Of a stretch of 64,000 nt of DNA, positions 8,706 to 19,474 are shown piece by piece. The notes beneath the pieces are model-generated. The model was not told the origin of the DNA. It searched no databases and saw only the letters and a list, made by a program, of their open reading frames with translations. The stretch lies in the NCBI RefSeq assembly GCF_004217615.1, contig NZ_SHLD01000001.1, forward strand, positions 2,604,001 to 2,668,000, given 5' to 3'. A program made the translations under genes and the position numbers. Within the stretch, counting starts at the first letter, position 1, and each line of letters starts with the position of its first letter. Source of the stretch: Micromonospora kangleipakensis (GTDB lineage Bacteria > Actinomycetota > Actinomycetes > Mycobacteriales > Micromonosporaceae).

Positions 8706-10169
8706 TTGCGAGACCAGGAGACCTACGTTCCCTTCGAAGACGACGAGCTCGACACCACCACCGGTGAGTTCGAGCTGTCGGAGCGGCAGGCGTTGCGGCG
8801 GGTCCCCGGCCTCTCGACCGAGCTCACCGACATCACCGAGGTCGAGTACCGCCAGCTGCGGCTGGAGCGGGTCGTCCTGGTGGGCGTCTGGACCGAGGGC
8901 ACCCAGGACGACGCGGAGAACAGCCTCACCGAGCTGGCGGCGCTGGCTGAGACGGCCGGCTCGCAGGTGCTCGAGGGGCTGATCCAGCGGCGTCACCGGC
9001 CGGACCCGGCCACCTACGTCGGCCGGGGCAAGGTCGAAGACCTCGGCGCGATGGTGCTCTCCACCGGCGCCGACACGGTGATCTGCGACGGTGAGCTCTC
9101 CCCGTCCCAGCTGCGCAACCTGGAGCAGCGCACCAAGGTCAAGGTGGTCGACCGGACGGCGCTGATCCTCGACATCTTCGCCCAGCACGCCAAGAGCAAG
9201 GAAGGTAAGGCGCAGGTCGAGCTGGCCCAGCTCGAATACCTGCTCCCGCGGCTCCGCGGTTGGGGTGAGACGCTCTCCCGGCAGACCGGTGGTTCCGGCC
9301 GCGGCGGCGGCGCCGGCGGCGGCGTGGGCCTGCGTGGTCCCGGTGAGACCAAGCTCGAGACCGACCGGCGCCGGATCCGGAACCGCATCTCGCGGCTGCG
9401 CCGCGAGATCAAGGGCATGAAGACGGTACGCCAGACCAAGCGCGCCCGTCGGTCCCGCAACGCGGTGCCCGCAGTGGCCATCGCTGGCTACACCAACGCC
9501 GGCAAGTCCAGCCTGCTCAACCGGCTGACCGGGGCGGGTGTGCTGGTCGAGAACGCGCTCTTCGCCACCCTCGACCCGACCACCCGCAAGGCCACCACCT
9601 CCGATGGGCGGCTCTACACCCTCTCCGACACGGTCGGCTTCGTCCGGCACCTGCCGCACCAGATCGTCGAGGCGTTCCGCTCGACGCTCGAGGAGGTCGC
9701 CGACTCCGACCTGGTGGTGCACGTGGTGGACGGCACCCACCCGGACCCGGAGGAGCAGGTCAGGGCGGTCCGCGAGGTGCTCGCCGAGGTGGGCGCCGAC
9801 CGGCTGCCCGAGCTGCTGGTGGTCAACAAGACCGACGCCGCCGACGAGGAGACGCTGCTGCGGCTCAAGCGGCTCTGGCCGGACGCGGTCTTCGTCTCCG
9901 CCCACAACGGGCGGGGTGTCGACGGGCTGCGCGAGGCGATCGAGGAGCGGCTGCCCCGTCCGGCGGTGGAGGTGCACGCGGTGCTCCCCTACGACCGGGG
10001 TGACCTGGTGGCCCGGCTGCACCGGCAGGGCGAGGTGCTGAGCACCTCCCACCTCCCCGAGGGGACGCTGCTGCACGTGCGGGTGGGCGAGGCGCTCGCC
10101 GCCGAGCTGGCGCCGTTCCGTGCCGGCGAGCGGCTCGTCGAGGAGGAGCGGGTCGGCGCCGGTCGATGA
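8706..10169 (+). CDS. hflX: GTPase HflX
   Basis: HflX is a ribosome-binding GTPase that splits stalled or heat-damaged ribosomes. The protein has 487 residues. The N-terminal HflX domain contains RLERVVLVGVWTEGT and the RRHRPDPATYVGRGKVEDL segment. A Gly-rich linker (GSGRGGGAGGGVG) precedes GPGETKLETDRRRIRNRI. The G domain follows with the P-loop AGYTNAGKSSLLNRL, DTVGFVRHLPH and NKTD. The start is a TTG at 8706, with AGGAG (8695-8699) six bases upstream and a promoter whose transcript begins after the upstream ATGs. It resembles M. tuberculosis Rv2725c in position near lexA and dapF. Confidence 0.95.
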   Translation: MRDQETYVPFEDDELDTTTGEFELSERQALRRVPGLSTELTDITEVEYRQLRLERVVLVGVWTEGTQDDAENSLTELAALAETAGSQVLEGLIQRRHRPDPATYVGRGKVEDLGAMVLSTGADTVICDGELSPSQLRNLEQRTKVKVVDRTALILDIFAQHAKSKEGKAQVELAQLEYLLPRLRGWGETLSRQTGGSGRGGGAGGGVGLRGPGETKLETDRRRIRNRISRLRREIKGMKTVRQTKRARRSRNAVPAVAIAGYTNAGKSSLLNRLTGAGVLVENALFATLDPTTRKATTSDGRLYTLSDTVGFVRHLPHQIVEAFRSTLEEVADSDLVVHVVDGTHPDPEEQVRAVREVLAEVGADRLPELLVVNKTDAADEETLLRLKRLWPDAVFVSAHNGRGVDGLREAIEERLPRPAVEVHAVLPYDRGDLVARLHRQGEVLSTSHLPEGTLLHVRVGEALAAELAPFRAGERLVEEERVGAGR

Positions 10170-10219
10170 GGCCTCCGGTGTCACCCGCCCGGGTAAACGG
10201 GCATGCGACACTGGGCTCC

Positions 10220-11770
10220 ATGCGGCACGTTGTCTACTCGGTCACGGTTGCGCTCGGCCTGCTGGGCGCAACCGTGGCGCCTGCCGGGCTCGCCCTGGCG
10301 GGTCCCGCCGCGGCCCCCGTGCAGGCCGCGGCCCCCGGCAAGAAGAAGTGCACCGTCGAGGACAAGCGCCTGCGGGAGCTGTCCGGCCTGGTCGCCACCA
10401 GCACCGGCTACGTCGTGATCAACGACGGCTCCGACATCCCGAGCCGCAAGCGGGTCTTCTACCTCGACACCAAGTGCGAGATCTCGAAGGAGCCGGTCCA
10501 GTACTCGGGTGACGGGCCTCTCGACACCGAGGACCTGGCGCTCTCGCCGGACCGCAAGACCCTCTGGATCGCCGACACCGGGGACAACATCACCAGCAAG
10601 TCGCGCCGGGAGCGGGTCGCGGTCTGGCACATGCCGGTCAACGGGTCGAAGCAGCCGGTGCTGCACCGGCTCGCGTACCCGGAGAAGAAGCCGCACGACG
10701 CCGAGGCGCTGCTGATCGGTGACGACAACAAGCCGCTGATCATCACCAAGGAGCTCTCCGGCAAGTCGGAGATCTTCACCCCGGCGGCCGCGTTGAAGAC
10801 CGGCGACACCGAGCCGGTGCCGATGCAGAAGGTCGGCGAGGTCACGCTCCCCAAGACCACCACCGACAACAAGCTGGGCCTGACCGGCCGGCTCCTGGTC
10901 ACCGGCGCGGCCCGCTCGCCCGACGGCAAGAAGGTGGTGCTGCGGACGTACGCGGACGCCTTCGAGTACGACGTGACCGGCGGTGACCTCGTCGGCGCCC
11001 TGACCAAGGGCACGCCCCATGTCACCCCACTGACCGACCCGTTCGGCGAGGCGATCTCCTACACCCCGGACGGCAAGTCCTTTGTCACCGTCTCCGACGG
11101 TGGTCAGCTCGCCCCCGAGGACCCGATCGACATCCTCAGCTACGTCCCGTCGACCAAGGGGATCGAGGCGCTGCCGACCACCGGTGAGGTGGCCAAGCCG
11201 GCCGCCGAGAAGTCCTGGGTCGAGGGGCTGAGCCTGGACGAGATCACGTACCTGATCGCGGCGGTCGGCGTGCTCGGCGCCCTGCTGGTCGGCGCGGGCA
11301 TCTTCGGCATCCTCCGGGCCCGGCGCCGGCCCGCACCGGCCACCGACCGGACGGACGGACCGGACCAGGACGGAACCCCGCTGAGCGGCGGGTTCGACGA
11401 CCGCCGCGCCGAGGGCGGGCCCCAGGGTGGCGTGTACGGCGGACCCGCCGGCGGCGGCTACGGTGCCGGGCCGGTGAACGGCGCGCCGGGCCGACCCGCC
11501 TCGGGCGGGGTGTACGGCGGCGGGCGTCCCGCGGAGGGCGGCCGTCCGCAGGGCGGCGTCTACGGCGGCGGTGGCGGTCGCCCGCAGGGCGGCGGGGTCT
11601 ACGGCGGCGCGCCGCAGGGCGGTGGTGTCTACGGCGGTGGCCGCGCGGAGCCGCCCCGGCGTGCCCCGGACTCCCGGGACCCGCGCGAGGGCCGCCACGG
11701 CTACGACGACGGGCGGGGCCAGTACGGGCAGGTGCCCGGCGGCCGCGAGTACCGCGGCGACCGTTACTGA
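10220..11770 (+). CDS. Secreted/membrane-anchored protein with Gly-Tyr repeat tail
   Basis: The 516-residue protein has an N-terminal signal peptide ending near residue 38, then an extracellular domain of about 300 residues with beta-propeller-like features (LALSPDRKTLWIADTGDN, ISYTPDGKSFVTVSDGG). A single membrane helix follows (LIAAVGVLGALLVGAGIFGI), then an Arg-rich stop-transfer. The cytoplasmic tail of about 140 residues contains five GGVYGG repeats. The ATG at 10220 is chosen because it begins the signal peptide; a -10-like GACACT precedes it by 7-8 bp, so the mRNA may be leaderless. Position beside lexA matches the Ala/Gly-rich membrane protein Rv2721c. Function is unknown. Confidence 0.8.
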   Translation: MRHVVYSVTVALGLLGATVAPAGLALAGPAAAPVQAAAPGKKKCTVEDKRLRELSGLVATSTGYVVINDGSDIPSRKRVFYLDTKCEISKEPVQYSGDGPLDTEDLALSPDRKTLWIADTGDNITSKSRRERVAVWHMPVNGSKQPVLHRLAYPEKKPHDAEALLIGDDNKPLIITKELSGKSEIFTPAAALKTGDTEPVPMQKVGEVTLPKTTTDNKLGLTGRLLVTGAARSPDGKKVVLRTYADAFEYDVTGGDLVGALTKGTPHVTPLTDPFGEAISYTPDGKSFVTVSDGGQLAPEDPIDILSYVPSTKGIEALPTTGEVAKPAAEKSWVEGLSLDEITYLIAAVGVLGALLVGAGIFGILRARRRPAPATDRTDGPDQDGTPLSGGFDDRRAEGGPQGGVYGGPAGGGYGAGPVNGAPGRPASGGVYGGGRPAEGGRPQGGVYGGGGGRPQGGGVYGGAPQGGGVYGGGRAEPPRRAPDSRDPREGRHGYDDGRGQYGQVPGGREYRGDRY

Positions 11771-11780
11771 GCGACGCCAC

Positions 11781-11812
11781 ACCGGGTGACCGCCGCACGG
11801 CAGTCACCCGGT
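11781..11812. terminator. Bidirectional terminator hairpin between 11770 and lexA
   Basis: ACCGGGTGAC (11781-11790) pairs with GTCACCCGGT (11803-11812); GCC/GGC pairs extend the stem inward. It separates two converging genes. Confidence 0.7.
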
Positions 11813-11819
11813 ACGGGCG

Positions 11820-12602
11820 TCAGATCCGGCGCAGCACCGCGACGACCCGACCCATGATGGTGGCATCGTCACCGGGGATCGGCTCGAAGGCCGGGTTCTG
11901 CGGCATCAGCCAGACGTGGCCGTCGCGCCGCCGGTAGGTCTTCACGGTCGCCTCGCCGTCGAGCATGGCCGCCACGATGTCGCCGGCCTCGGCGGTCGGC
12001 TGCTGCCGGACCACCACCCAGTCGCCGTCGCAGATCGCCGCGTCGAGCATCGAGTCGCCCTTGACCTGGAGCATGAAAACCTCGCCCTCACCCACCAGTT
12101 CGCGGGGGAGCGGGAAGATGTCCTCCACCGCCTGCTCGGCGAGGATCGGGCCACCGGCGGCGATCCGGCCCAGCATCGGCACGTACGCCGGGGTGGGCCG
12201 CTGCGCGCGGCTCAGCTCGTCGTCGGCGTCGCTGGGAGCGCGGACGTCGACCGCCCGAGGGCGGTTCGGGTCGCGGCGCAGGAAGCCCTTCTTCTCCAGC
12301 TCCTTGAGCTGGTAGGCGACGCTGGACGGGGAGACCAGGCCGACCGCCTCGCCGATCTCGCGCACGCTCGGCGGGTAGCCGTGGCGCTCCACCCAGGTGC
12401 GGATGAACTCCAGGATCCGGCGCTGCCGGGCGGTGAGGTCGACGGTGGCGGGGTCGGGGAAGCTGCTGACCACCGGCGTGACCGGGCGCACGGCGGGCTG
12501 GCCCGTCCGGCTGCGCGCGGCGCGGGGCCGTCGGGTCGCCGGCGGACCCGCCCCGTCGATCGGCTGCGGGTTCTTCTGCCGGCTGGCCCGGTCCTCGGTC
12601 AC
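11820..12602 (-). CDS. lexA: SOS repressor LexA
   Basis: LexA represses DNA-damage genes and cleaves itself when bound to RecA filaments. The protein has 260 residues. An N-terminal Arg/Pro-rich extension of about 50 residues is followed by the winged helix ([46 protein letters not shown]). The peptidase domain has the Ala-Gly cleavage site in [12 protein letters not shown], the catalytic Ser in KGDSML and the Lys in EATVKTYRR. The start is the GTG at 12602, preceded by GGAGGG. The frame stays open upstream, so an ATG at about 12728 is possible but has no better support. Two SOS boxes lie upstream, showing autoregulation. Confidence 0.95.
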   Translation of the reverse strand: MTEDRASRQKNPQPIDGAGPPATRRPRAARSRTGQPAVRPVTPVVSSFPDPATVDLTARQRRILEFIRTWVERHGYPPSVREIGEAVGLVSPSSVAYQLKELEKKGFLRRDPNRPRAVDVRAPSDADDELSRAQRPTPAYVPMLGRIAAGGPILAEQAVEDIFPLPRELVGEGEVFMLQVKGDSMLDAAICDGDWVVVRQQPTAEAGDIVAAMLDGEATVKTYRRRDGHVWLMPQNPAFEPIPGDDATIMGRVVAVLRRI

Positions 12603-12782
12603 GTCCGTCCCTCCCTGGTCGACGCTGGGTGCCTTGGCGGCTCGTGGTGCGTGCGGATGGTGCTGCCGACCGGCCGGGGCGACACGCCTCGCCCGGTCGT
12701 TGTTGACCGTATAGGTGAGATCGGCCATTTTCAAACATCTGTACGACCTCTTGTCGGCGTGTCGGGGCGAAACCCGAGAATT

Positions 12783-12798
12783 CCGAACGCCTGTTCTG
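12783..12798 (-). promoter_or_regulatory. Second (degenerate) LexA/SOS box
   Basis: CCGAACGCCTGTTCTG keeps the core GAAC-N4-GTTC of the actinobacterial SOS box but loses two outer bases. It lies 34 bp from the perfect box, so two LexA dimers could bind the lexA control region. Confidence 0.65.
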
Positions 12799-12816
12799 AT
12801 AAATGATACGTCGACT

Positions 12817-12832
12817 TCGAACGCGTGTTCGA
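12817..12832 (-). promoter_or_regulatory. Perfect LexA/SOS box
   Basis: TCGAACGCGTGTTCGA is an exact 16-bp palindrome matching the actinobacterial SOS consensus TCGAAC-N4-GTTCGA. A TATCAT -10-like hexamer on the minus strand lies between the two boxes, so LexA would block its own promoter. Confidence 0.9.
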
Positions 12833-12944
12833 TGAGAGAACTGACCGTGACCGTGGCGGGAGTCGCCCGTTGGGCTTTCCGCGACCCTGTGGGGAGGTGG
12901 GGCGGGTGAGTGATTCTGATGACGCGCCGGACACGCCGGCCAAC

Positions 12945-12973
12945 TTGACCTCGCCTGGGCGACGACATACGGT
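12945..12973 (+). promoter_or_regulatory. nrdR-nrdJ promoter (TTGACC-17-TACGGT)
   Basis: TTGACC (12945-12950) and TACGGT (12968-12973) are separated by exactly 17 bp, the strongest primary-sigma promoter I see in the window. Transcription would start near 12980, leaving an untranslated leader of about 170 bases before nrdR. Confidence 0.7.
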
Positions 12974-12978
12974 CGACC

Positions 12979-12998
12979 CCTAGATGTAGTAGTCACAC
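12979..12998 (+). promoter_or_regulatory. Candidate NrdR operator at the nrdR start site
   Basis: CCTAGATGTAGTAGTCACAC sits at the predicted transcription start. It loosely resembles the AT-rich NrdR boxes (ACACwATATnTwGTGT type) found before ribonucleotide reductase genes. The position suits repression; the match is imperfect. Confidence 0.35.
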
Positions 12999-13148
12999 GG
13001 GCGTAAGTTGCCTACAGGTTGGGTTCGACTACCGACCGCACTCCCGCACCGCCGACCCGGGGCGGCCATCCGACGATGGTCTCGCCGCGGTGGCGCGTGC
13101 CCCGGGAGCGCGTCGGTGCGCCCGCGGATCGATGAAGGAGGTCAGGCG

Positions 13149-13649
13149 ATGCGGTGTCCGTACTGCCGATACGCCGACTCCCGGGTCGTCGACTCGCGGG
13201 AGGCCGACGACGGCCAGCTCATCCGGCGGCGGCGCTCCTGCCCGGAGTGCGGCAAGCGGTTCACCACCGTCGAGGAGGCGGTGCTCGCGGTGGTCAAGCG
13301 CAGCGGGGTGACCGAGCCGTTCAGCCGTACGAAGATCATCGGCGGGGTGCGCAAGGCGTGCCAGGGCCGGCCGGTCGACGACGACTCGATCGCGCTGCTG
13401 GCGCAGAAGGTCGAGGAGACCGTCCGGGCCAAGGGGGCCGCCGAGCTCCCGAGCCACGAGGTCGGGCTGGCCATCCTGGGGCCGCTGCGCGACCTGGACG
13501 AGGTGGCCTACCTGCGCTTCGCCAGCGTCTACCGGTCCTTCGACTCGCTCGCCGACTTCGAGCGCGAGATCGAGACGCTACGGGCCGCCGCAATCGCCCG
13601 GGAGGGCGCCGGGGCCGAGCCGGCCGAGGCCGCCGGCCGTACCACTTGA
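13149..13649 (+). CDS. nrdR: Transcriptional repressor NrdR
   Basis: NrdR is a nucleotide-sensing repressor of ribonucleotide reductase genes. The protein has 166 residues. The zinc ribbon is complete (CPYC near residue 3 and CPECGKRF near residue 31), followed by the ATP-cone domain ([24 protein letters not shown]). The ATG at 13149 has an excellent ribosome binding site, AAGGAGGT (13135-13142), and starts exactly at the zinc ribbon. It is cotranscribed with nrdJ, 65 bp downstream, so the operon encodes both repressor and target, and it is divergent from lexA as in other actinobacteria. Confidence 0.97.
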   Translation: MRCPYCRYADSRVVDSREADDGQLIRRRRSCPECGKRFTTVEEAVLAVVKRSGVTEPFSRTKIIGGVRKACQGRPVDDDSIALLAQKVEETVRAKGAAELPSHEVGLAILGPLRDLDEVAYLRFASVYRSFDSLADFEREIETLRAAAIAREGAGAEPAEAAGRTT

Positions 13650-13714
13650 GTTTTTCGGATTTCTGACAGCGACGATGCGCGGTGGGTGACCGCGCAGACG
13701 AGGGGGCGGATGAG

Positions 13715-16603
<2,889 letters not shown>

Positions 16604-16611
16604 CGTACGCG

Positions 16612-16655
16612 ATTGAGAGGCGCCTCGGGTCCAAGGATCCGAGGCGCCTCTCAAT
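16612..16655 (+). terminator. Strong terminator after nrdJ
   Basis: Arms 16612-16628 and 16639-16655 pair perfectly over 17 bp (ATTGAGAGGCGCCTCGG and its complement). The 10-base loop can close further with TCC/GGA. It begins 8 bp after the nrdJ stop and marks the edge of the conserved backbone. Confidence 0.9.
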
Positions 16656-17486
16656 ACTGATTGCTTGTTCAATGCCCTCATTCGATTGGACGGATTTCCC
16701 TATTCTTTACCTGATTAGGCCTGATCGTCGTATGGATTGGAGCGACGTACGGGCTGCGGCTGCGATTGAGGCCATCTCCCGAGCACGGGGTTGACCTGGC
16801 CCGTATCGAATGGCAGGCGTCCGACCACCTGGCGGACGAGAATATCGTTGCGCTCGCCCTCCGGTATGGCTCTCAGTGCAGCCAGGGTCTTGTACTCGAC
16901 GCCCAGTACGTCGTGATGCAGCAGCACCCGGCTGAGATCCTGGAGGCCCACCGCCAGGCCCAGCGAAGTCAAGCGGTGCTCGACAAGACCGATGCGCTGT
17001 TCGAGAGTGTTCTACCAGGCCATGCGAATCGCCGGCGGGAGTTGAATGCCCGGGTGGATGGGAGTGTGCGGGGTGCTTACGAGAGGGCGCTAGCCGACGT
17101 AGAGCGTGCCCTTAGAGAACGAGACGTTGATCCGAATCTTGCTGGTTGCTGGGTCAGGCTGGGCGGAGTCCTACCGCAGAGCTAGTGTTGCGTGTCTGAA
17201 GTCTTTTTGCGGTTGGCCTTGGTGATCTGGTCGGCGGTTGCTGTACTTCGCTGCTCTGCCGCACTCACTTTTCAGACGAGTCCAGCTTCGCCTTCGGCCC
17301 TACCGAATCGGCGAGATGCGGTCCAGGTCCAGCCTCGACGCCGCCATCTCGGCCATCAACCGGTCCAGGCTCGACTTCGGCAACTGCAGCACTGTGAGAT
17401 GAGCCACCGATCGCCAACTGGCCCGCGACCTGGGCACAGCGCGCCTGGGAAACTGCACCTCCAGTGCCGTACGTTGAGGAGATGGC
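16656..17486. other. Degraded, lower-GC region after nrdJ
   Basis: About 830 bp with visibly lower GC and no intact gene I can support with confidence. The minus strand reads through one frame with amber codons (see the fragment at 16715). A 28-codon minus-strand ORF (17182-17268) starts with GTG. Another minus-strand frame ends at 17300 with a helical, protein-like C-terminus (SSLDRLMAEMAASRLDLDRI). These look like remnants of decayed genes. Confidence 0.4.
16715..16972 (-). pseudogene. Probable gene fragment interrupted by amber codons
   Basis: The minus-strand frame ending at 16715 reads as plausible protein: a short coiled-coil (LEQRIGLVEHRLTSLGLAVG) and then LLHHDVLGVEYKTLAALRAI and RNDILVRQVVGRLPFD. 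The same frame continues protein-like to about 17180 (KIRINVSFSKGTLYVG, HPGIQLPPAIRMAW) but is cut by three TAG codons. No usable start with a ribosome site exists; the first start after the last TAG is a TTG at 16972. GC at third positions is clearly below the neighbours. It may be a decayed gene; a competing plus-strand frame (16766-17185) is about equally open. Function unknown. Confidence 0.35.
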
Positions 17487-18095
17487 ATGCAGGTAGCCGT
17501 GGTCACCTTTGACGGGTTCAACGAGCTCGACAGCTTCATCGCTTCCGCGCTGATCAACCGGTGCCGTAAGGACGGCTTGGAGGCCTTCATTACGACGCCG
17601 ACGCCGGTGGTCACGTCGATGAACGGCGTCGAGGTGACCGGGCAGCGCCCGGTGGAGTTCGTGACCGAAGCCGACGTCGTGCTGATCGGTAGCGGGGTGA
17701 AGGCGCGAGACGTGGTCGCCGACGACCGGCTGATCTCCAGGCTGCTGCTCGACCCTTCGCGACAGTTGATCGGTGCGCAGTGCTCCGGCGCGCTGGTGCT
17801 CGCCCGGCTCGGGCTGCTGGATGGCATGCCCGCCTGCACGGACATGAAGAGCCGGCCCTTTGTCGAAGCCTGCGACGTCACCGTGCTGGACGCGCCGTTC
17901 CACGCCGAGGGGAACATCGCTACGGCGGGCGGCTGCCTGGCGTCACAGTATCTCGCCACGTGGGTGATCACCCGAATGCTCGGGGAGGACGCCGCGCGCG
18001 ACGTCATCGGCTATGTGGCTCCGGTCGGCGAAAACCAGGAGACTGTCGAGCGCGCCATGCGTGCCGTCCACGCGGGCGAGGTTGCACTGCGCTGA
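17487..18095 (+). CDS. DJ-1/PfpI family protein
   Basis: The 202-residue protein has the class-I glutamine amidotransferase-like fold of the DJ-1/PfpI family. It opens with VAVVTFDGFNELDSF and carries a nucleophile-elbow Cys in GAQCSGALVLARLG, as in glyoxalase-III and chaperone-like members and in the N-terminal half of GlxA-type regulators. It lacks the AraC DNA-binding domain of the GlxA-type protein encoded at 20094. The ATG at 17487 has GAGGAG (17476-17481) five bases upstream. It is the only intact standard-length gene in the 16.7-18.6 kb islet. The substrate is unknown. Confidence 0.82.
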   Translation: MQVAVVTFDGFNELDSFIASALINRCRKDGLEAFITTPTPVVTSMNGVEVTGQRPVEFVTEADVVLIGSGVKARDVVADDRLISRLLLDPSRQLIGAQCSGALVLARLGLLDGMPACTDMKSRPFVEACDVTVLDAPFHAEGNIATAGGCLASQYLATWVITRMLGEDAARDVIGYVAPVGENQETVERAMRAVHAGEVALR

Positions 18096-18291
18096 CGCCC
18101 CGCGAATCAGCCCTCTGGGCAAATCGCCAAGTAGGCTCGGCGGGCGGGTCATCGAGAGCACGTTGCCCACGCGATCAACGGAGCGGCCTTGGACTGGACG
18201 ATCCTCGCCCGCTGCGCCAGACCCGCCGCAGCCTGCGACGACCGCGTCAACGCACGTAGACGAGCCCCATCGCGCGACGTCTTCCACGGTG
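18096..18291. other. Non-coding or decayed DNA
   Basis: No supported gene lies here. Short protein-like stretches (for example ALDWTILARCARPAAAC, around 18185-18235) appear without starts and may be remnants of the gene whose tail follows at 18292. Confidence 0.35.
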
Positions 18292-18556
18292 AGTAATGAC
18301 GACATGCGCGTGGCCACCTGCGCAGAACTGACCGGCTACTGGGTCTGGGCGGCCCGGCGTCCGTGGCTGTGGCTGGATCCCACCCTCGCAGGCCTCGGCC
18401 TCACGTCGATGGCCCGTGGCCGCTATGCGCTCCGCAATGGCGAACTGCTCGACAAGACCCCGAGCCATTGAGCAGGCCGACGCCCCAGCCTGGCTGATCA
18501 ACCAGCTACGCGCAGACGCCGAGGGAGGGCCTCTCCTCGCCCCGGATACGCGCTGA
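18292..18556 (+). pseudogene. C-terminal remnant of a nucleotidyltransferase-like gene, frameshifted
   Basis: Frame one reads SNDDMRVATCAELTGYW then LDPTLAGLGLTSMARGRYAL and RNGELLDKT before a TGA at 18469. Shifting by one base at about 18462 continues the same kind of protein (AIEQADAPAWLINQLRADAE) to a stop at 18556. The pattern of a Trp-rich helix, an LG-L-S--RGRYAL segment, then KT and A-I-E, resembles the C-terminal helical domain of aminoglycoside-type nucleotidyltransferases of actinobacteria. The nucleotidyltransferase domain itself is absent. I infer a dead gene: 5' end lost and 3' end frameshifted. Confidence 0.5.
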
Positions 18557-18693
18557 TCGCCTGGAGTGACGCCCGTCGAACGGTTGCCCACGCACGACAG
18601 CTGAGCAGCTGAGGAACAGCATGGATTCCGGTAGCTCCGCACACCAACCCGCACGCGGTTGCCGCTGTCGGGGAATCAGCATGCTCAGCGCGG

Positions 18694-18903
18694 TCAGCGC
18701 TCCTCGTCGCCGTCCGTCGGGCGAGGTGGGCGGTTGTGCCTTGCCCATTCGTCCACCTCGTCGGCGTCCCAGACGGTCATCCCGATCAGGCGGGCGACGG
18801 GCTCGGGAAAGCCGGGCCTGCGGGTGATCTGCAAAACCCGCTGACGCGACACGCCGAACAGTGCGGCCAACTCGCCGGGTCCGTACAAGCGCGGTCGCTT
18901 CAC
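18694..18903 (-). CDS. AlpA/excisionase-like helix-turn-helix protein
   Basis: This 69-residue protein is almost entirely a winged-helix DNA-binding module of the MerR/AlpA excisionase type: YGPGELAALFGVSRQRVLQI followed by the wing RPGFPEPVARLIGMTVWDAD and EVDEWAR. Such proteins are typical of integrative elements and prophages, where they act as excisionases or activators. The start is a GTG at 18903 with no good ribosome site; minus-strand TTGTCA and TGTACA hexamers about 16 bp apart lie some 40 bp upstream. No integrase or attachment repeat is visible nearby. It is divergent from the small-gene run that starts at 19006. Confidence 0.75.
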   Translation of the reverse strand: MKRPRLYGPGELAALFGVSRQRVLQITRRPGFPEPVARLIGMTVWDADEVDEWARHNRPPRPTDGDEER

Positions 18904-19005
18904 GGCCTGAACGTAGGGGCAACTTCACCTGTACAATCGTCACTTACAGATTGACAATTCATTCGAGCATGGGACGTGCTTGGGTCAAGCCGCCGGGAGG
19001 GTCGT

Positions 19006-19259
19006 GTGCCGAAGCGCCTGTCGTACGACGATTACCTGCTCGCCGTCGCGCTGACCCTGGCTCGCAGGCACCGTCCGGTGTGGTCGTGGCGACAGTGGCG
19101 CCGGACCTGTCGGTACACCTTCCCGGCGTCGACGGCCTGTGCGCGGGCGGCCGGCGGTGGTGGGCGCGGCTGGCACCGTACCCCTGTTATCAGGCGGAAT
19201 GGGCCTCCCGCTGTCATGCCCGCGTCGTCACCCGACGCTTCCTGGACGGCCTGCCGTGA
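19006..19259 (+). pseudogene. Small gene(s), apparently frameshifted
   Basis: A GTG at 19006 with a good GGGAGG (18995-19000) opens a protein-like frame, MPKRLSYDDYLLAVALTLAR, then WSWRQWRRTC. After about 19110 that frame degenerates. The next frame takes over with GRRWWARLAPYPCYQAEWA and VVTRRFLDGLP, ending at 19259. Its stop overlaps the start of the next gene (GTGA), which supports the second frame as genuine. Either one gene has suffered an indel near 19090-19125, or two small genes overlap. Members of such tiny gene runs are common in actinobacterial accessory regions and have no known function. Confidence 0.45.
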
Positions 19260-19474
19260 CGACGCACGGCCCGGTCCTGCCGGTATGGAGCTGTGGCGGC
19301 TGCGGCTCGCCCTGGCCCTGCGCGACCCGACGCAGGGAGTTGCGGGCCGAGTTCGAGGGCGCCCCGGTGTCGCTGGCGCTCTACATGGGGTCCTACCTGG
19401 CGTGGGCCGCCGAGGACCTGACCTGGGTGCCGGCCGGCCTGCTGCACCGGCGGTTCCTGGGATGGGTCCGGTGA
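19256..19474 (+). CDS. Small Cys-rich actinobacterial protein
   Basis: The 72-residue protein has a compact Cys motif, WSCGGCGSPWPCATRRREL, that could bind zinc, followed by an amphipathic helical region (VSLALYMGSYLAWAAEDLTW). I recall similar small proteins in actinobacterial accessory loci, sometimes mislabelled flavin reductase. No function is known. Its GTG start overlaps the stop of the preceding frame, and its stop overlaps the next start, so it is part of a translationally coupled run. Codon use is normal for the genome. Confidence 0.65.
   Translation: MTTHGPVLPVWSCGGCGSPWPCATRRRELRAEFEGAPVSLALYMGSYLAWAAEDLTWVPAGLLHRRFLGWVR

Noticed and set aside
12975..13148. Cobalamin riboswitch in the nrdR-nrdJ leader
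   Set aside because: I looked for the conserved B12-box-type segments and could not see them; a covariance-model search would settle it.
16766..17185. Plus-strand 139-codon ORF after nrdJ
   Set aside because: It starts only with TTG, lacks a ribosome site, has poor third-position GC and competes with the minus-strand fragment. Neither can be called an intact gene.
18861..19259. 132-codon frame starting at 18861 as one gene
   Set aside because: Its first half overlaps the divergent HTH gene and has no start signal; only the C-terminal half looks genuine.
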